This document shows positions 19,036 to 32,800 of a DNA stretch of 64,000 nt, piece by piece; within the stretch, counting starts at the first letter, position 1; the number at the start of each line of letters is the position of its first letter. The position numbers and the translations under genes are program-made. The stretch comes from Nevskiaceae bacterium. Its GTDB lineage: Bacteria > Pseudomonadota > Gammaproteobacteria > Nevskiales > Nevskiaceae. The stretch covers positions 111,407-175,406 of the forward strand of contig SSEB01000010.1 of NCBI GenBank assembly GCA_008012115.1, given 5' to 3'. The notes below the pieces were generated by a model. The model did no database searches, had not been told where the DNA came from, and was given only the letters and a program-made list of their open reading frames with translations.

Positions 19036-19980
19036 TTAACTTCTGTTGCTTGCGCCATTCACCCAGCTATGGTGGGCCAGAACCCCAACGATGGCAAAGA
19101 AGAGCCCAGCCATAAAACCCAAAACCAGAATCAAGGCTCGCTTTGGCCAGATTTTCTTTTCGGGCACTACAGCGGGGTCAATGACTTTGAAAGCATACTG
19201 ATCATTGCCCTTGGCCACCATCGCAGTTTTCAACTCGTTCTCGAGCAGCGAGTAGATGGACTGACGCATATCGACTAGACTGGTTTGCTGAATTTGATTC
19301 TCAAGGTACGCAATGTGCCGATCCGAATCGTCAACCGCTTTTTTCTGTAGTTCAGCATTTGCGCGACGCACCATTTCGTTGGCCCAGTGGGCCGCGAGTT
19401 GCGGGTCCGTCCACTCAATCTCCAAGGTGACGAGTCCAGTCTTTTTATCCTCGCTGACCTTGAGGATTCTCTTTTGGAATAAGACGTATCCATCCAAAAG
19501 CGTGGGCACATCCCTTGGATCGCTGACGTCCCAGGCCTTCTTGCTCTCGTTCCATTGATCGGCAAAGAGGATGGGCAACAAATTCTCATCTTTGATCAAG
19601 CTCAGGACGAGATCGCGAGACTGCAAGGTCGCGATGGATACATCCTTGTCGCCGCCACCCGACAGACTCACCCCAGCCAAACTCGCCAAGCCGCCGAGCG
19701 AACCGGCAATTTGAGACAGGCCGCCGCCGTTCCCCTGATTGCTATCGTACGGTGCCACCAGCGTATCAGCCCTGAACCGCTTCGGCGTCGAAAATGCATA
19801 CACACCTGCCAAAATCACGAACAGCACCGTGATAGCAACAATCACCTTGCGATGCGCGTAAAGGGTCGAAAGCAACTCTCTCAGATCGATCTCGTCGTCG
19901 ACCGCGGAAGGTGCCATCGGCATGAGATACGCGACGGTTGGCTGAACGACGTTTTCTGTCGAGTCTGGATGTAAGGCCAT
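19036..19980 (-). CDS. Wzz/chain-length-determinant family inner-membrane protein
   Basis: A 314-residue polysaccharide co-polymerase. A cytosolic N-terminus with DEIDLRELLSTLYAHRKVI precedes helix 1 (VIVAITVLFVILAGVYAF). A long periplasmic coiled-coil domain follows, with the Wzz-type KRFRADTLVAPYD start, a Gly-rich loop and a helical NEMVRRANAELQKKAVDDSD section. Helix 2 (RALILVLGFMAGLFFAIVGVLA) carries the preceding Pro-containing VVPEKKIWPKR motif. There is no C-terminal tyrosine kinase domain. The start overlaps the export-channel stop by one base, so the pair works together in capsule/EPS/O-antigen export. Confidence 0.9.
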   Translation of the reverse strand: MALHPDSTENVVQPTVAYLMPMAPSAVDDEIDLRELLSTLYAHRKVIVAITVLFVILAGVYAFSTPKRFRADTLVAPYDSNQGNGGGLSQIAGSLGGLASLAGVSLSGGGDKDVSIATLQSRDLVLSLIKDENLLPILFADQWNESKKAWDVSDPRDVPTLLDGYVLFQKRILKVSEDKKTGLVTLEIEWTDPQLAAHWANEMVRRANAELQKKAVDDSDRHIAYLENQIQQTSLVDMRQSIYSLLENELKTAMVAKGNDQYAFKVIDPAVVPEKKIWPKRALILVLGFMAGLFFAIVGVLAHHSWVNGASNRS

Positions 19981-22900
19981 CAGAATGCTCCGATAACCTT
20001 CAGGCTCGCAGCCGTGATAGCCAATTGACCGGCGATTTGCGCAATGCTGGTAAAGAGCGGCAACGGCCGCACGGGATCGAGATCGAGTGGGACAACGATG
20101 GTGTCGCCAGGCCGAATGTTGCGGCTGGTGAACCAGCCCACGGCGTTCGCGGTGACCTCGCCGTTGGCCCGAATGATGTAAACCCTGCCACCGTCCGCTG
20201 CCTGTGTGAAGCCTCCGCTGCGGTTGATGTAGTCCCTGGCCGAATCCCCTGGACGCACACGATGCGACGTTGGGTAGTTGACCTCGCCCAGGACCAGAAC
20301 CTCCTGGCGCTTCGCGGGCACTACGAGGACGTCACCGTCATGCACTTCAACGTCCGCGTCAGGATCCGCTTTCATAACACGTGGCAGATCGATCACCAGA
20401 CGGCCCACGCCGTGGAGTTTCGCCAACTTGTCCGACAGGCTGGCCAGCAGTGCCTGCTGCGCCGTTGAGTTGCTCCCGCTGTCATTGCTATTGCCATTGC
20501 CGTTGGCCTTGGCGACGGCCATGCGGGCAATTTCGCGCTCCATATCTGCCTGAATTTCCTGCAGCCGCTGATCCTCCGCTTCTTTCAAGTCCTGCCTCGT
20601 GAAAATTGCGGCGCTAGGATCCGCAAATCGTGTCAGGCCACCCGCACGCTTGATGATCTCGGATAAAGTCTCACCTCGGCGGGCGCGATAAAGGCCGGGA
20701 AAACGCACCTCACCCCGCAGTTCGATCGATTCGGCTTCCTGATAGCCGGGCTGGCGGCGGACAACCACGGTGTCACGGGACTGCAGCGCGAAATCATTCG
20801 CACTTTGTTGCTCACCCGGGGACAACCCCTTGCCGCCATCAATGGCCTGATTGCCCAGATCGATGGTGCGAATGGAGAAACGCCCCTGATCATCGATCGT
20901 CTGTCGAGTCACCTCGTAGCTATAGGGATAGGCCGGTTCGGTGTAACCACCGGCGAGCGCCACCAGCTTGCCGACGTCGGCATCCTCCGTCAGCGGATAG
21001 TCCCCAGGGAATTTCACTTCGCCGGTAATCTTGACCAGTCGCGCCGGCTCATTCGGGCGCGCCTGCTGCTGGATGCGGTTGATGACATCGGCAAGCAGCG
21101 CTTGGCGATCGTCCGCCACGGCGAAGACAAGGAGGTTATCGCCGGGCGCCATCTTGAACTGTGACAGGTCCGCGCTTTCCGGCCGTAGTGACACTTCGAA
21201 AACCTTGACTGTGTTAGCCCGCAAATCGCGGCGAACGACCAGACCGGCATCGAGCCAGGCCGTTTTGTTGACGCTGATCGCCGAGCGGACGGCGTCGGAG
21301 AGTGTCATTCCCTCTGTCAGAGGATACTCGCCGGGCTCCTGCACGGCACCACTGATCGTAACGATCGGATTCGCCAACTCATCCGCGCGTCCACTCAACC
21401 GCAGCAACGCGATGAGGTCGGACAACTGACCCGCACGGTTGCCATCAAAGCCAAAGAATCGCAACTCGTCCTTCGGCGCCAGCACCCAGTCCTGCGGTCC
21501 ATGGGGATGCTGGAAGACGTCCTGGGGCTTGAATTGATACACCACAAGATGCTGATCTCGGCCCACCGCACGAACCAGCAGCGCGAAATTTAGGTCGGCC
21601 AGCGGCTTCAGCGCGTCGGCGGAAGCGACGACATCGCTGATATGCAAGCCCGATCGCCACTGGACCGGTTGTTCACGATTGACGTAACCCCGCACAGTCA
21701 CCATGCGGTCCAGCCGCTCCAGCGAGGTATTGACCGTGACGACGTCGCCGTCCTGCAGGCTGAGGTTGCCGATGCCGCTGGTAGGATTGGCGTCGAGCAC
21801 CACATGGCGGTCATCAGCGGCGATGCGCTCGATCTTGGTCAAGCTCAGGAAGGCATTGGGCGCGGGGCCTCCGGCATAGTCGAGGACGTCACTCACCTTC
21901 TCTCCGCCCTTTAGCTCATAGATCGCCGGACGCAGCACACCACCGGCGACGGTGACCGACTTACCAACCGGCGGCACGAAGATCACATCTCCCGGACGCA
22001 GCTGAGCGTCCCTGGAGCTATCGCCCTTCAGCAGTAGGTCATACAGATCCAGCACCGCAGCAGGCTGGCCATTACGCTTGAGTTGGATACGGCGATAGGA
22101 GCCGGTATCGGCGATACCGCCACTGACGAATAGAGCATTCAGCATCTTGCTCAGGGAGCTGACGGTGTAAGCGCCCGGATGACGCACATCACCCACCACG
22201 AAAATCTGAATCGAACGCAAAGCCCCCAGCGTGATGCTCGCCTCCGTGCCGATCATCTGCTTCGAGATGCGACTCAACAACTGCTGGCGCATGACGTCAA
22301 AGGTCAAACCCGCCACTTGGATAGGCCCCAAGCTGGGAAACTGGATAAAGCCATCACGCTGGACGATCAGATCGAACTGATTGTTCTGGTTGCCGAACAA
22401 TTGCACGGCCACCGTATCTCCGGGGCCCACAATGTAGTTCACGGGAACCGGAATGTCCGCCACCGGCGCGAAGGTCGAGGGCGGATTGGAGAAGAGCTCA
22501 GAGCCGAATCGGCGCGATCCCGAACTCTGCTGATCGCCCTTGTTCTGACAGGCCTCGCCCGGCGGGCAGGCCTGTGACGCACCCTGCTTGCCCTGGTTCT
22601 GCTGATCCTGCTGCTGATTCTGCTGCGGCTGCTGATTCTGTTGAGTACCGCCGCCCAGCACAGAGCGAACCATCGCCTGCTGCGCAGGGCTCAACTTGGC
22701 CAGATTGTCGGGCGTTGCGTACTGTCGGAGCACGTCGGTAGGAATTTTGCGGATATCGTCCGGCGGAATCGCCTGCACCTGATCAGGCGTCATCGCCTGG
22801 AACTGTGCAACGGCGGAGGAGATGGCCGCAGAGTTTGTACCCGCGTTCACGCCCGAAATGGAAGTTATGGGCGTGGAATGCGTGGAAGCTCCCATCGCCC

Positions 22901-23036
22901 CCGGCGCTGACGATGCAGCGGCACTGCCGCCGCTGATGGGCGTCGACGCATCCTGCGCCCTCGTAGACGGTGCGGCGACTAGCCCCACCATAAGCCCGGC
23001 CATCAGCGCAATACTTATCCCAGTCCGCTTCATCAT
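19980..23036 (-). CDS. Wza-like polysaccharide export protein with multiple SLBB repeats
   Basis: A 1018-residue secreted or outer-membrane export component. Start ATG 23036 gives a signal peptide ending near PSTRAQDA. A region rich in Ala/Ser and then strongly Gln/Asn-rich (about residues 125-160, QNQQPQQNQQQDQQNQ) precedes the poly-export sequence NYIVGPGDTVAVQLFGN and a long series of SLBB-type modules recognised by recurring YPLTEGMTLSDAVRSA-like, GEVKFPGDYPLTEDADV and RPGDTIVVP patterns. It is far longer than E. coli Wza (379), as in the multi-SLBB class. It sits between kdsA and the Wzz-like gene. Confidence 0.88.
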   Translation of the reverse strand: MMKRTGISIALMAGLMVGLVAAPSTRAQDASTPISGGSAAASSAPGAMGASTHSTPITSISGVNAGTNSAAISSAVAQFQAMTPDQVQAIPPDDIRKIPTDVLRQYATPDNLAKLSPAQQAMVRSVLGGGTQQNQQPQQNQQQDQQNQGKQGASQACPPGEACQNKGDQQSSGSRRFGSELFSNPPSTFAPVADIPVPVNYIVGPGDTVAVQLFGNQNNQFDLIVQRDGFIQFPSLGPIQVAGLTFDVMRQQLLSRISKQMIGTEASITLGALRSIQIFVVGDVRHPGAYTVSSLSKMLNALFVSGGIADTGSYRRIQLKRNGQPAAVLDLYDLLLKGDSSRDAQLRPGDVIFVPPVGKSVTVAGGVLRPAIYELKGGEKVSDVLDYAGGPAPNAFLSLTKIERIAADDRHVVLDANPTSGIGNLSLQDGDVVTVNTSLERLDRMVTVRGYVNREQPVQWRSGLHISDVVASADALKPLADLNFALLVRAVGRDQHLVVYQFKPQDVFQHPHGPQDWVLAPKDELRFFGFDGNRAGQLSDLIALLRLSGRADELANPIVTISGAVQEPGEYPLTEGMTLSDAVRSAISVNKTAWLDAGLVVRRDLRANTVKVFEVSLRPESADLSQFKMAPGDNLLVFAVADDRQALLADVINRIQQQARPNEPARLVKITGEVKFPGDYPLTEDADVGKLVALAGGYTEPAYPYSYEVTRQTIDDQGRFSIRTIDLGNQAIDGGKGLSPGEQQSANDFALQSRDTVVVRRQPGYQEAESIELRGEVRFPGLYRARRGETLSEIIKRAGGLTRFADPSAAIFTRQDLKEAEDQRLQEIQADMEREIARMAVAKANGNGNSNDSGSNSTAQQALLASLSDKLAKLHGVGRLVIDLPRVMKADPDADVEVHDGDVLVVPAKRQEVLVLGEVNYPTSHRVRPGDSARDYINRSGGFTQAADGGRVYIIRANGEVTANAVGWFTSRNIRPGDTIVVPLDLDPVRPLPLFTSIAQIAGQLAITAASLKVIGAF

Positions 23037-23085
23037 GAATTTCCCGATTATTGGCCGCGTATAGCGATGGGGGAGCCCAACGCTA

Positions 23086-25619
<2,534 letters not shown>

Positions 25620-25652
25620 CTAGCCCTCCCGTTGTCTGCACCCGAGGGTCGC

Positions 25653-25693
25653 AAAAACGCCGGCGCCAGCGTGCGCCACGGCACGCCGGCGCC
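25653..25693 (-). terminator. Rho-independent terminator after the acyl-CoA ligase gene
   Basis: On the - strand a 12-bp stem (one G-T wobble) GCGCCGGCGTGC / GCACGCTGGCGC with a six-base loop is followed, after a few G/C bases, by TTTTT. It lies just beyond the ligase stop codon and ahead of pyrG. Confidence 0.55.
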
Positions 25694-25697
25694 GCGC

Positions 25698-27326
25698 CTA
25701 TGCAGCCGTCCCCGGCAATTGGTAGCCCTTGAAATCCTCGCGCAGACGGGTTTTCAGCAGCTTCCCCGTCGCGGTGTGGGGCAGCTGGTCGACGAAGGCC
25801 ACATCGTCCGGCATCCACCACTTGGCGATCTTGCCCTCGTAGAATTTCAGGATTTCCGCCCGTGACACGTCCTGGCCAGGCTTTCGGACCACGATCAGCA
25901 GGGGACGTTCATCCCATTTGGGGTGATACACCCCGATCACCGCCGCCTCCGCCACCGCCGGATGCCCGACCGCGATGTTCTCCAGGTCGATGGAGCTGAT
26001 CCATTCGCCCCCCGACTTGATCACGTCCTTGGAACGGTCGGTGATCTGGATGTAGCCGTCGGCGTCCAGCGTGGCGACGTCGCCGGTGGGAAACCAGCCG
26101 TCCAGCAGGGGACTGCCCTCCACCTTGTAGTAGTGGTCGACGATCCACGGCCCCCTGACCAGCAGATCGCCGAAGGCCTTGCCGTCGCGCGGCAGTTCCT
26201 GGCCCTCGGCATCGACGATCTTCAGGTCGACGCCGTAGATCACCCGGCCGGCCTTGATCCGCACCGCAAACTGCTCCTCCGGGCTCAGGGCCAGATGCTT
26301 GTTCTTGAGCGTGTTGTAGGTGCCCAGGGGCGACATCTCGGTCATGCCCCAGCCATGATGCAGCTTGACGCCGAATTCCTGCTCGAACGCCTTCATCAGC
26401 GCCGGCGGGCAGGCCGAGCCGCCCACGGTCGAACGCCAGGGCTTGGTGAACTTGAGCCCGTTCTTCTGCAGGTGCTGCAGCAGGCCCAGCCAGACCGTCG
26501 GCACGCCGGCCGAGAAGGTCACCCCCTCGCTCTCGAACAGCTCATAAAGACTCGCGCCGTCGAGGCCGGCACCGGGGAACACCAGCTTGGCGCCCACCAG
26601 CGGACAGGAATACGGCGTGCCCCAGGCGTTGACGTGGAACATCGGCACCACCGGCAGCACCACGTCGCGCGACGACAGGCTCATCACGTCCGGCATCACC
26701 GTGGCATAGGCATGGAGGATGGTGGAGCGGTGACTGTAGAGCACCCCCTTGGGGTTGCCGGTGGTACCGGAGGTGTAGCACAGGCACGCCGCCGTCTTCT
26801 CGTCGAAGACCGGCCACTGGTAGACGTCGGACTCGGCAGCCAGCAGGTCCTCGTAGCACAGCAAGTTCACGCCCTTGATCTGCGGCAGATGGGCACGATC
26901 GGTCATCGCCACCCAGCCCTTCACCGTCGGGCATTTCGGCGCCAGAGCCTCGACCAGGGACGCGAAGGTCAGGTCGAAGAACACGAACTGGTCCTCGGCG
27001 TGGTTGATGATCCAGCCGATCTGTTCCGGGAACAAGCGTGGATTGACGGTGTGCATCACCGCGCCCATGCCGGAGATGGCGTAGTACAGCTCGAAATGCC
27101 GGTAGCCGTTCCAGGCCAGGGTGGCGACGCGCTCGGAGGGCTTCACGCCCAGGCGCTGCAGGGCGTTGGCCAGCCGGCGCGCGCGGATGTGGGCGTCATG
27201 GTAGGTGTAACGATGGATGCCGCCTTCGACGGTCCTCGACACGATCTCGATATCGCCGTGATAGCGGTCCGCGTGCTGCAGCAGCGAAGAAATCATCAAC
27301 GGCATGTCCATCATCTGACCCAGCAT
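25698..27326 (-). CDS. Medium/long-chain fatty-acid-CoA ligase (AlkK-like)
   Basis: Adenylate-forming enzyme activating fatty acids to acyl-CoA for beta-oxidation. The product is 542 residues from ATG 27326, preceded by AGAGGAG at good spacing. It resembles Pseudomonas AlkK over its whole length: N-terminal [17 protein letters not shown]-binding [66 protein letters not shown] and the catalytic lysine region [14 protein letters not shown] role in alkane or fatty-acid growth is inference. It lies downstream of tilS by 38 bases. Confidence 0.9.
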   Translation of the reverse strand: MLGQMMDMPLMISSLLQHADRYHGDIEIVSRTVEGGIHRYTYHDAHIRARRLANALQRLGVKPSERVATLAWNGYRHFELYYAISGMGAVMHTVNPRLFPEQIGWIINHAEDQFVFFDLTFASLVEALAPKCPTVKGWVAMTDRAHLPQIKGVNLLCYEDLLAAESDVYQWPVFDEKTAACLCYTSGTTGNPKGVLYSHRSTILHAYATVMPDVMSLSSRDVVLPVVPMFHVNAWGTPYSCPLVGAKLVFPGAGLDGASLYELFESEGVTFSAGVPTVWLGLLQHLQKNGLKFTKPWRSTVGGSACPPALMKAFEQEFGVKLHHGWGMTEMSPLGTYNTLKNKHLALSPEEQFAVRIKAGRVIYGVDLKIVDAEGQELPRDGKAFGDLLVRGPWIVDHYYKVEGSPLLDGWFPTGDVATLDADGYIQITDRSKDVIKSGGEWISSIDLENIAVGHPAVAEAAVIGVYHPKWDERPLLIVVRKPGQDVSRAEILKFYEGKIAKWWMPDDVAFVDQLPHTATGKLLKTRLREDFKGYQLPGTAA

Positions 27327-27364
27327 CGTGTTCGCTCCTCTTGTCTTCGTTGTCATGGCAACCG

Positions 27365-28636
27365 TCAGGCGACGGTCCAGGTGAATCGCAGATTTTCGGT
27401 ATCCTCTCCGGCGGCGCGCCAGCGATCCGCTACCGAGACTAACGCGCCTTCGCGATAAATCAACGGGGTCCGCAGCCGCTGCCAGGGCGGCACACCGGCC
27501 TCCTGGAACAGGTTTTTCAGCGTGCGGGTCCGTGTACCGCCCTCGGGGCGCAGGGTTTCACCCCCCTGCGGAAAGCGCACCCGCAGCTCGACCGGCCGCG
27601 CGCGGCGTCCGGTGGCGCGCAGTGTGCCGCAGCCCGCCGGCAGGCGCAGCGTCGCGCGACCGTCCCAGGTCAGCTCCAGCGCACCGGGCGCCGGCGGCAG
27701 CGGCGCCATCAGGTACAGGCGGTCGCGATAGCGGCGGAATTCGCAGTCGCCGAGGCGCAGTAACGGCCGCGCGTCCTCGCGCGCATCCAGCACCTCGCGC
27801 TCCAGCCGATCCCATGCGGCCGTGGGCGGCGCCTCGTAGCCGCGCTGCGCCAGCCAGTGGCGCAGCGCATTGCGGCGGCGGGCGGGCGGCAGTGATTTCA
27901 GCGCGGCGACACCCAGGGTCTCGCCATCGCCCAGCAGGGCAAGGTCCTGCGTCGCAACCTCGGCGAGCAATTGCGCGGCCTCGGCGCAGTGCCCGGCGGC
28001 CCGCGCCAGACTCGCCTCGGCCTGCGGCCAGCGCATCTCCAGGAGTGGCCATACCGACTCGCGCAGGAACGAGCGCGCGTAGCGCGGCGCGCGATTGTGC
28101 GGATCCTCGATCCAGTACAGGCCGCGGCGCTCGGCCTCCGCGCGCAGCTGCATGCGCGAAACCTCCAGCAGCGGCCGCCACAACTGGCCCGGCGGCAGTG
28201 CCTTCAGCGGCCGCATCGCCGCCAGTCCCTCGACGCCGCTGCCGCGCAGCAGGCGCAGCAGCACCGTTTCGGCCTGGTCGCGGCGATGGTGGGCCGTGAC
28301 CAGCAGGTCGCCCGAGCGCAGCCGCTCGCGCAACGCGGCGTAACGCGCCTCGCGCGCCGCCGCTTCCGGACCGGCCGGATGACGGGCCTGGATCGCAACC
28401 CGCAGCAGGGTGAATGGCACGCCCAGCGCGCGGCACTGGGCACGGCAGTGGCGCGCCCAGGCATCGGCGTCGGCCTGCAGGCCGTGGTGCACGTGCACCG
28501 CCCGCAACCCCGGCACGCCCGCCTCGTGCAGGCGGTGCAGCAGCACGGTGGAATCGAGTCCGCCGCTGTAGGCCAGCCAGATGCGCGCGCCCTTCCTCAG
28601 CGCTGGCAGTTCGGGAATCGCGAAGGCAGCGTCCAT
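27365..28636 (-). CDS. tilS: tRNA(Ile)-lysidine synthase
   Basis: Converts cytidine-34 of the CAU anticodon to lysidine, so the tRNA reads AUA. The 423-residue protein has the N-type ATP-pyrophosphatase P-loop AYSGGLDSTVLLHRL, followed by VHVHHGLQADADAWA and TAHHRRDQAETVLLRLLRGSG. The C-terminal substrate domain ends with LRFTWTVA. It follows accA in the usual order, here separated by element copy 4. Confidence 0.95.
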   Translation of the reverse strand: MDAAFAIPELPALRKGARIWLAYSGGLDSTVLLHRLHEAGVPGLRAVHVHHGLQADADAWARHCRAQCRALGVPFTLLRVAIQARHPAGPEAAAREARYAALRERLRSGDLLVTAHHRRDQAETVLLRLLRGSGVEGLAAMRPLKALPPGQLWRPLLEVSRMQLRAEAERRGLYWIEDPHNRAPRYARSFLRESVWPLLEMRWPQAEASLARAAGHCAEAAQLLAEVATQDLALLGDGETLGVAALKSLPPARRRNALRHWLAQRGYEAPPTAAWDRLEREVLDAREDARPLLRLGDCEFRRYRDRLYLMAPLPPAPGALELTWDGRATLRLPAGCGTLRATGRRARPVELRVRFPQGGETLRPEGGTRTRTLKNLFQEAGVPPWQRLRTPLIYREGALVSVADRWRAAGEDTENLRFTWTVA

Positions 28637-28682
28637 CGCGGCAGGTTAGCAGTTCGAAGAGGCCCGGAAAGCCGCCGCAAGG

Positions 28683-28797
28683 GTCACCCGCTCGCGGGGC
28701 TTGCACCAGGGAGTTTGTTATTTTTTTATTATATTATTTTAAAAAAGATAAATACTATTTAACAACATCCACCGCTCAGGCGGCGTTAGCGGGTGCC
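28683..28797. repeat. 115-bp AT-core palindromic element, copy 4 (overlaps the accA end)
   Basis: Termini GTCACCCGCT (28683-28692) and AGCGGGTGCC (28788-28797). Left arm 24 bp, core 28717-28763 (47 bp, nearly pure A/T, GTTAT...TTAAC), right arm 24 bp. The right 22 bases extend over the accA stop codon into its coding sequence. The left arm carries ACCAGGGAG. Confidence 0.88.
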
Positions 28798-29771
28798 AGA
28801 TTCTTGGGCATTTTCACCGTCTCGTATGCGCCGTAGGACATCAGACGCTCGTAGCGCGTGGCCAGCAGCTGGGTCATGGGCACATGGCGCAGGCGCTCGA
28901 GATTGGTGACCAGCTTGTGGCGCAGCGTGGCGAACATCTGCGCCGGGTCGCGGTGCGCGCCGCCCAGCGGCTCCGGCACGATCTCGTCGATCAGCTTGAA
29001 GTCGTAGATGTCGCGGGCGGTGATCTTCATCGCCTCGGCCGCCTCGGAGGCGCGGCCGGCGTCCTTGAACAGGATGGAGGCGCAGCCCTCAGGCGAGATC
29101 ACGGAGTAGATGCTGTGCTGGAGCATCATCACGTGGTCGGCGATGCCGATCGCCAGCGCGCCGCCGGAGCCACCCTCGCCGGTCACCGTGGCCAGCACCG
29201 GCGTGCGCAGCGTCGCCAGCTCGATCAGGTTGCGGGCGATGGCCTCGGACTGGTTGCGCTCCTCGGCGTCGATGCCCGGATACGCGCCCGGCGTGTCGAT
29301 GAAGGTGATCACCGGCAGGTTGAACTTCTCCGCCAGCTTCATCACGCGCAGCGCCTTGCGGTAGCCCTCGGGCTTGGGCATGCCGAAGTTGCGGTAGACG
29401 CGCTCCTTGGCGTCACGGCCCTTCTGCTGGCCGATGACGACGACGGCGCGGCCTTCCAGCCGCGCCAGGCCGCAGACGATGGAGGGATCGTCCTTGTAGT
29501 GGCGATCGCCGTGCAGCTCCTCCCACTCGGTGAACAGGGCCTTGATGTAGTCCAGCGCATACGGCCGGTGCGGGTGACGCGCCAGCTGCGCCACCTGCCA
29601 GGGGGTGAGCTTGGCGAAGATCTGCTCGGTCAGCTCCTTGCTCTTGACCTCCAGCCGCGCGATCTCCTCGGTCAGGCTGACGCCGCTGCCGGCGGTGGCG
29701 TTGCGCAGTTCGTCGATCTTCTGCTGAAGCTCGGCGATGGGCTGTTCGAAATCCAGGTAGTTCAGATTCAT
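28776..29771 (-). CDS. accA: Acetyl-CoA carboxylase carboxyltransferase subunit alpha
   Basis: With AccD it transfers CO2 from biotin to acetyl-CoA, giving malonyl-CoA for fatty-acid synthesis. The 331-residue protein starts [21 protein letters not shown] and shows [38 protein letters not shown] and [20 protein letters not shown]. The last residues ([10 protein letters not shown]) are encoded by the arm of repeat element copy 4. It follows dnaE, the conserved arrangement. Confidence 0.97.
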   Translation of the reverse strand: MNLNYLDFEQPIAELQQKIDELRNATAGSGVSLTEEIARLEVKSKELTEQIFAKLTPWQVAQLARHPHRPYALDYIKALFTEWEELHGDRHYKDDPSIVCGLARLEGRAVVVIGQQKGRDAKERVYRNFGMPKPEGYRKALRVMKLAEKFNLPVITFIDTPGAYPGIDAEERNQSEAIARNLIELATLRTPVLATVTGEGGSGGALAIGIADHVMMLQHSIYSVISPEGCASILFKDAGRASEAAEAMKITARDIYDFKLIDEIVPEPLGGAHRDPAQMFATLRHKLVTNLERLRHVPMTQLLATRYERLMSYGAYETVKMPKNLAPANAA

Positions 29772-29807
29772 ATCGGTCGTTCTGGTTGAGGCGTCCCCGC
29801 GCCCCGC

Positions 29808-32800
29808 TCACTCGTCGTCGCCACCGCCACCGCTGTAGGCGCGCTCGAAGCGGCGCTCCGACACCGGCGGCACGTAGCGGCGGAAATGCACTTTAACGCA
29901 ACTCGGGCCCAGCAGCTGTTGCAGGGCCGTGACACAGTCGTCCTGGGGCCGCACCCGCCAGGCCGGCGCCAGCTCCAGGGTGGCGGCGGCGCGGGTGTTG
30001 ACGACCTGCACCTGGACCGGCGCCCCCTCGGCGGCCCGGTACGGCTGCAGCAGCTTGTGCAGGCTGGCGACATCCTGCGCCGGGCGCTTCCAGTCCAGTG
30101 TGATGCGGGTGGCGTAGTCCGCCATCAGGGGGCCGGGCTCGAGGAATTCGGCGTTGTACAGCCGCACCTCGTTGTCCTGGCCCTCGCGCTGCGACCAGCC
30201 GAACTCGGCGATCACGAACACCAGCTGCTCCGTGCGCACGAAGGCCTGATATTTCAGCCACTTGTCGGCATCGACCCAGGTGGCGATGAGCGCGTCGCGG
30301 TCGGACAGCGTGACCTTGTAGCTGGCGCGGCCGCCCTTGTCGTCCTTGTCGCCCTTGAAGAAGCGCACGTCGGTGACCCAGGCGGCAAACAGCTGCTTGG
30401 GACGCGGCTGCCACTTGCGCTTGCCATCGGCCCCCACCGGCGCCGGCGACGGCAGGTTCTTCATCAGCTCCGACAGGTGACCGCTGCAGACCTGCTCGAT
30501 CACCTCGGCGTAGGCCTCGATCGGGTGGCCGGAGAGGTAGAAGCCGAGGGTCTCGCGCTCGTGGTTGAGGCGCTCGCGCGTGCCCCAGTCCTCGGCCCAG
30601 TCGGCGTCGATGCGCTGCTCACTCTTCTGCGCCGGACCGCCGCCGCCCAGGCCGAACAGGTCGTTCTGACCGCTGCTGGCGCTTTCCGCAGCTTTTTCGG
30701 CCAGGGCCAGCGCCTTGGGCAGGGTCTTGAGCAGGGTCGCGCGATTCAGGCCAAAGGCATCCAGCGCGCCGGAGAAGATCAGCGCTTCCAGCACGCGCTT
30801 GTTGGCTTTCTTGAGGTCGATGCGGCGGCAGAAATCGAACAGGTCGCGGAACGGACCGTTCTGCGTGCGCTCGGCGATGATGCCTTCCAGCGCCGCCTCG
30901 CCCGCGCCCTTGATCGCGCCCAGGCCGTACATGATCTCGCCCGGGCGCGGCACGGTGAAGCGGAAATGGCTGTGGTTGATGTCCGGCGGATGCAGCACCA
31001 GCTTCATGCGCAGGCACTCGGCGCGCATGGCGACGATGGTCTCGGTATGGTCCATATCGCAGGACATCACCGCCGCCATGAACTCGGCCGGGTAATGCGT
31101 CTTGAGCCAGGCGGTCTGGTAGCTGACCAGGGCATAGGCCGCGGCATGCGACTTGTTGAAACCGTAGTTGGCGAATTTCTCCATCAGGTCGAAGACCTGC
31201 GCGGCGATGTCCGGCAGCACGCCGCGCTGCACGGCGCCCTCGGTGAACACCGCGCGCTGCTTGGCCATTTCCGCCGCGATCTTCTTGCCCATGGCGCGGC
31301 GCAGCAGGTCGGCGCCGCCCAGCGTGTAGCCGGCCAGGCGCTGCGACATCTGCATCACCTGCTCCTGGTAGACGAAGATGCCGTAGGTCGGCTGCAGCAC
31401 CGGCTCCATGTCCGGGTGCAGGTATTCCACCTTCGAGTCGCCGCGCTTGCGTGCGCAGTACTCGGGAATCAGTTCCATCGGGCCTGGGCGGTACAGCGAC
31501 ACCAGGGCAATGATGTCCTCGAAGGTGTCGGGCTTCAAATCACGCGAAGCCTTCTGCATGCCCGGCGATTCCATCTGGAACACCGCCCCCGTGCCGCCGG
31601 AGGCGTACAGCTCGTAGGTCTTGCCGTCGTCGAGCGGAATCTGCAGCACGTCGATGTGCTCGCCGCGCCCGGCGCGGATCGTGTCCAGCGCGGTCTGGAT
31701 GATGGTCAGCGTCTTCAGGCCCAGGAAGTCGAACTTGACCAGCCCCACCGACTCCAGGTCCTTCATGTCGAACTGGGTGCGCATGCCCTCGCCGCCCGGT
31801 TCGCAGTACAGCGGCGCGTATTCCACCAGCGCCTTGGGTGCGATCACCACGCCGCCGGCGTGCACACCGACGCCGCGCGTGATGCCCTCCAGCACCAGGC
31901 CTAGGTCGAGCACGGCGCGGGTGTCCTCCTCGGTGTCGTAGCGGCGCTTGAGTTCCGGCACCTCGTCCAGCGCGTCGGCCAGCGTCGCGCCGGGCACGCC
32001 GGGAATCAGCTTGGAGATGGAATCGCCGAAGCCGTAGCCGTGGCCCATGACGCGCGCCACGTCGCGCACCACGCCGCGCGCCGCCATGGTGGCGTAGGTG
32101 ATGATCTGGCCGACGTGCGAGCGGCCGTATTTCTGCGTCACGTACTCGATCACGCGGTCGCGGTTGTCCATGCAGAAATCGACGTCGAAGTCGGGCATGG
32201 ACACGCGCTCGGGGTTGAGAAAGCGCTCGAACAGCAGGTTGTACGGCAGCGGATCGAGATCGGTGATGCCGATGCTGTAGGCCACCAGCGAGCCGGCGCC
32301 GGAGCCGCGGCCGGGCCCGACCGGGCAGCCGTGATGCTTGGCCCACTCGATGAAGTCGGCCACCACCAGGAAGTAGCCGGCAAAGCCCATCTTCTCGATG
32401 ATGCCCAGTTCGTAATCGAGCCGCTGGCGGTAGACCTCCACCGGCTGCGCGGCGACGATCTGCGCCAGCCGCGCGTCGAGGCCGGCCTCGGCGCGCTGGC
32501 GCAGGAAGCTGTCGGTGGTCTGCCCTTCCGGCACCGGGAACTGCGGCAGATGGTTGACGCCGAACTTGAGCGTCAGCGTGCAGCGGCGCGCGATCTCCAG
32601 CGTGTTCTCCACCGCCTCCGGCAGATCGGCGAACAGCGCGCGCATCTCCTCGGCGCTCTTGAGGTACTGCTCCTCGGTGTAGTCGCGCGGCCGCTTCTCG
32701 TCGTTGAGCACACGGCCCTGGGCGATGCAGACGCGCGCCTCGTGGGCGTCGAAGTCCTCGCGCGCCAGGAAACGCACATCATTGGTCGCCACCAGCGGCA

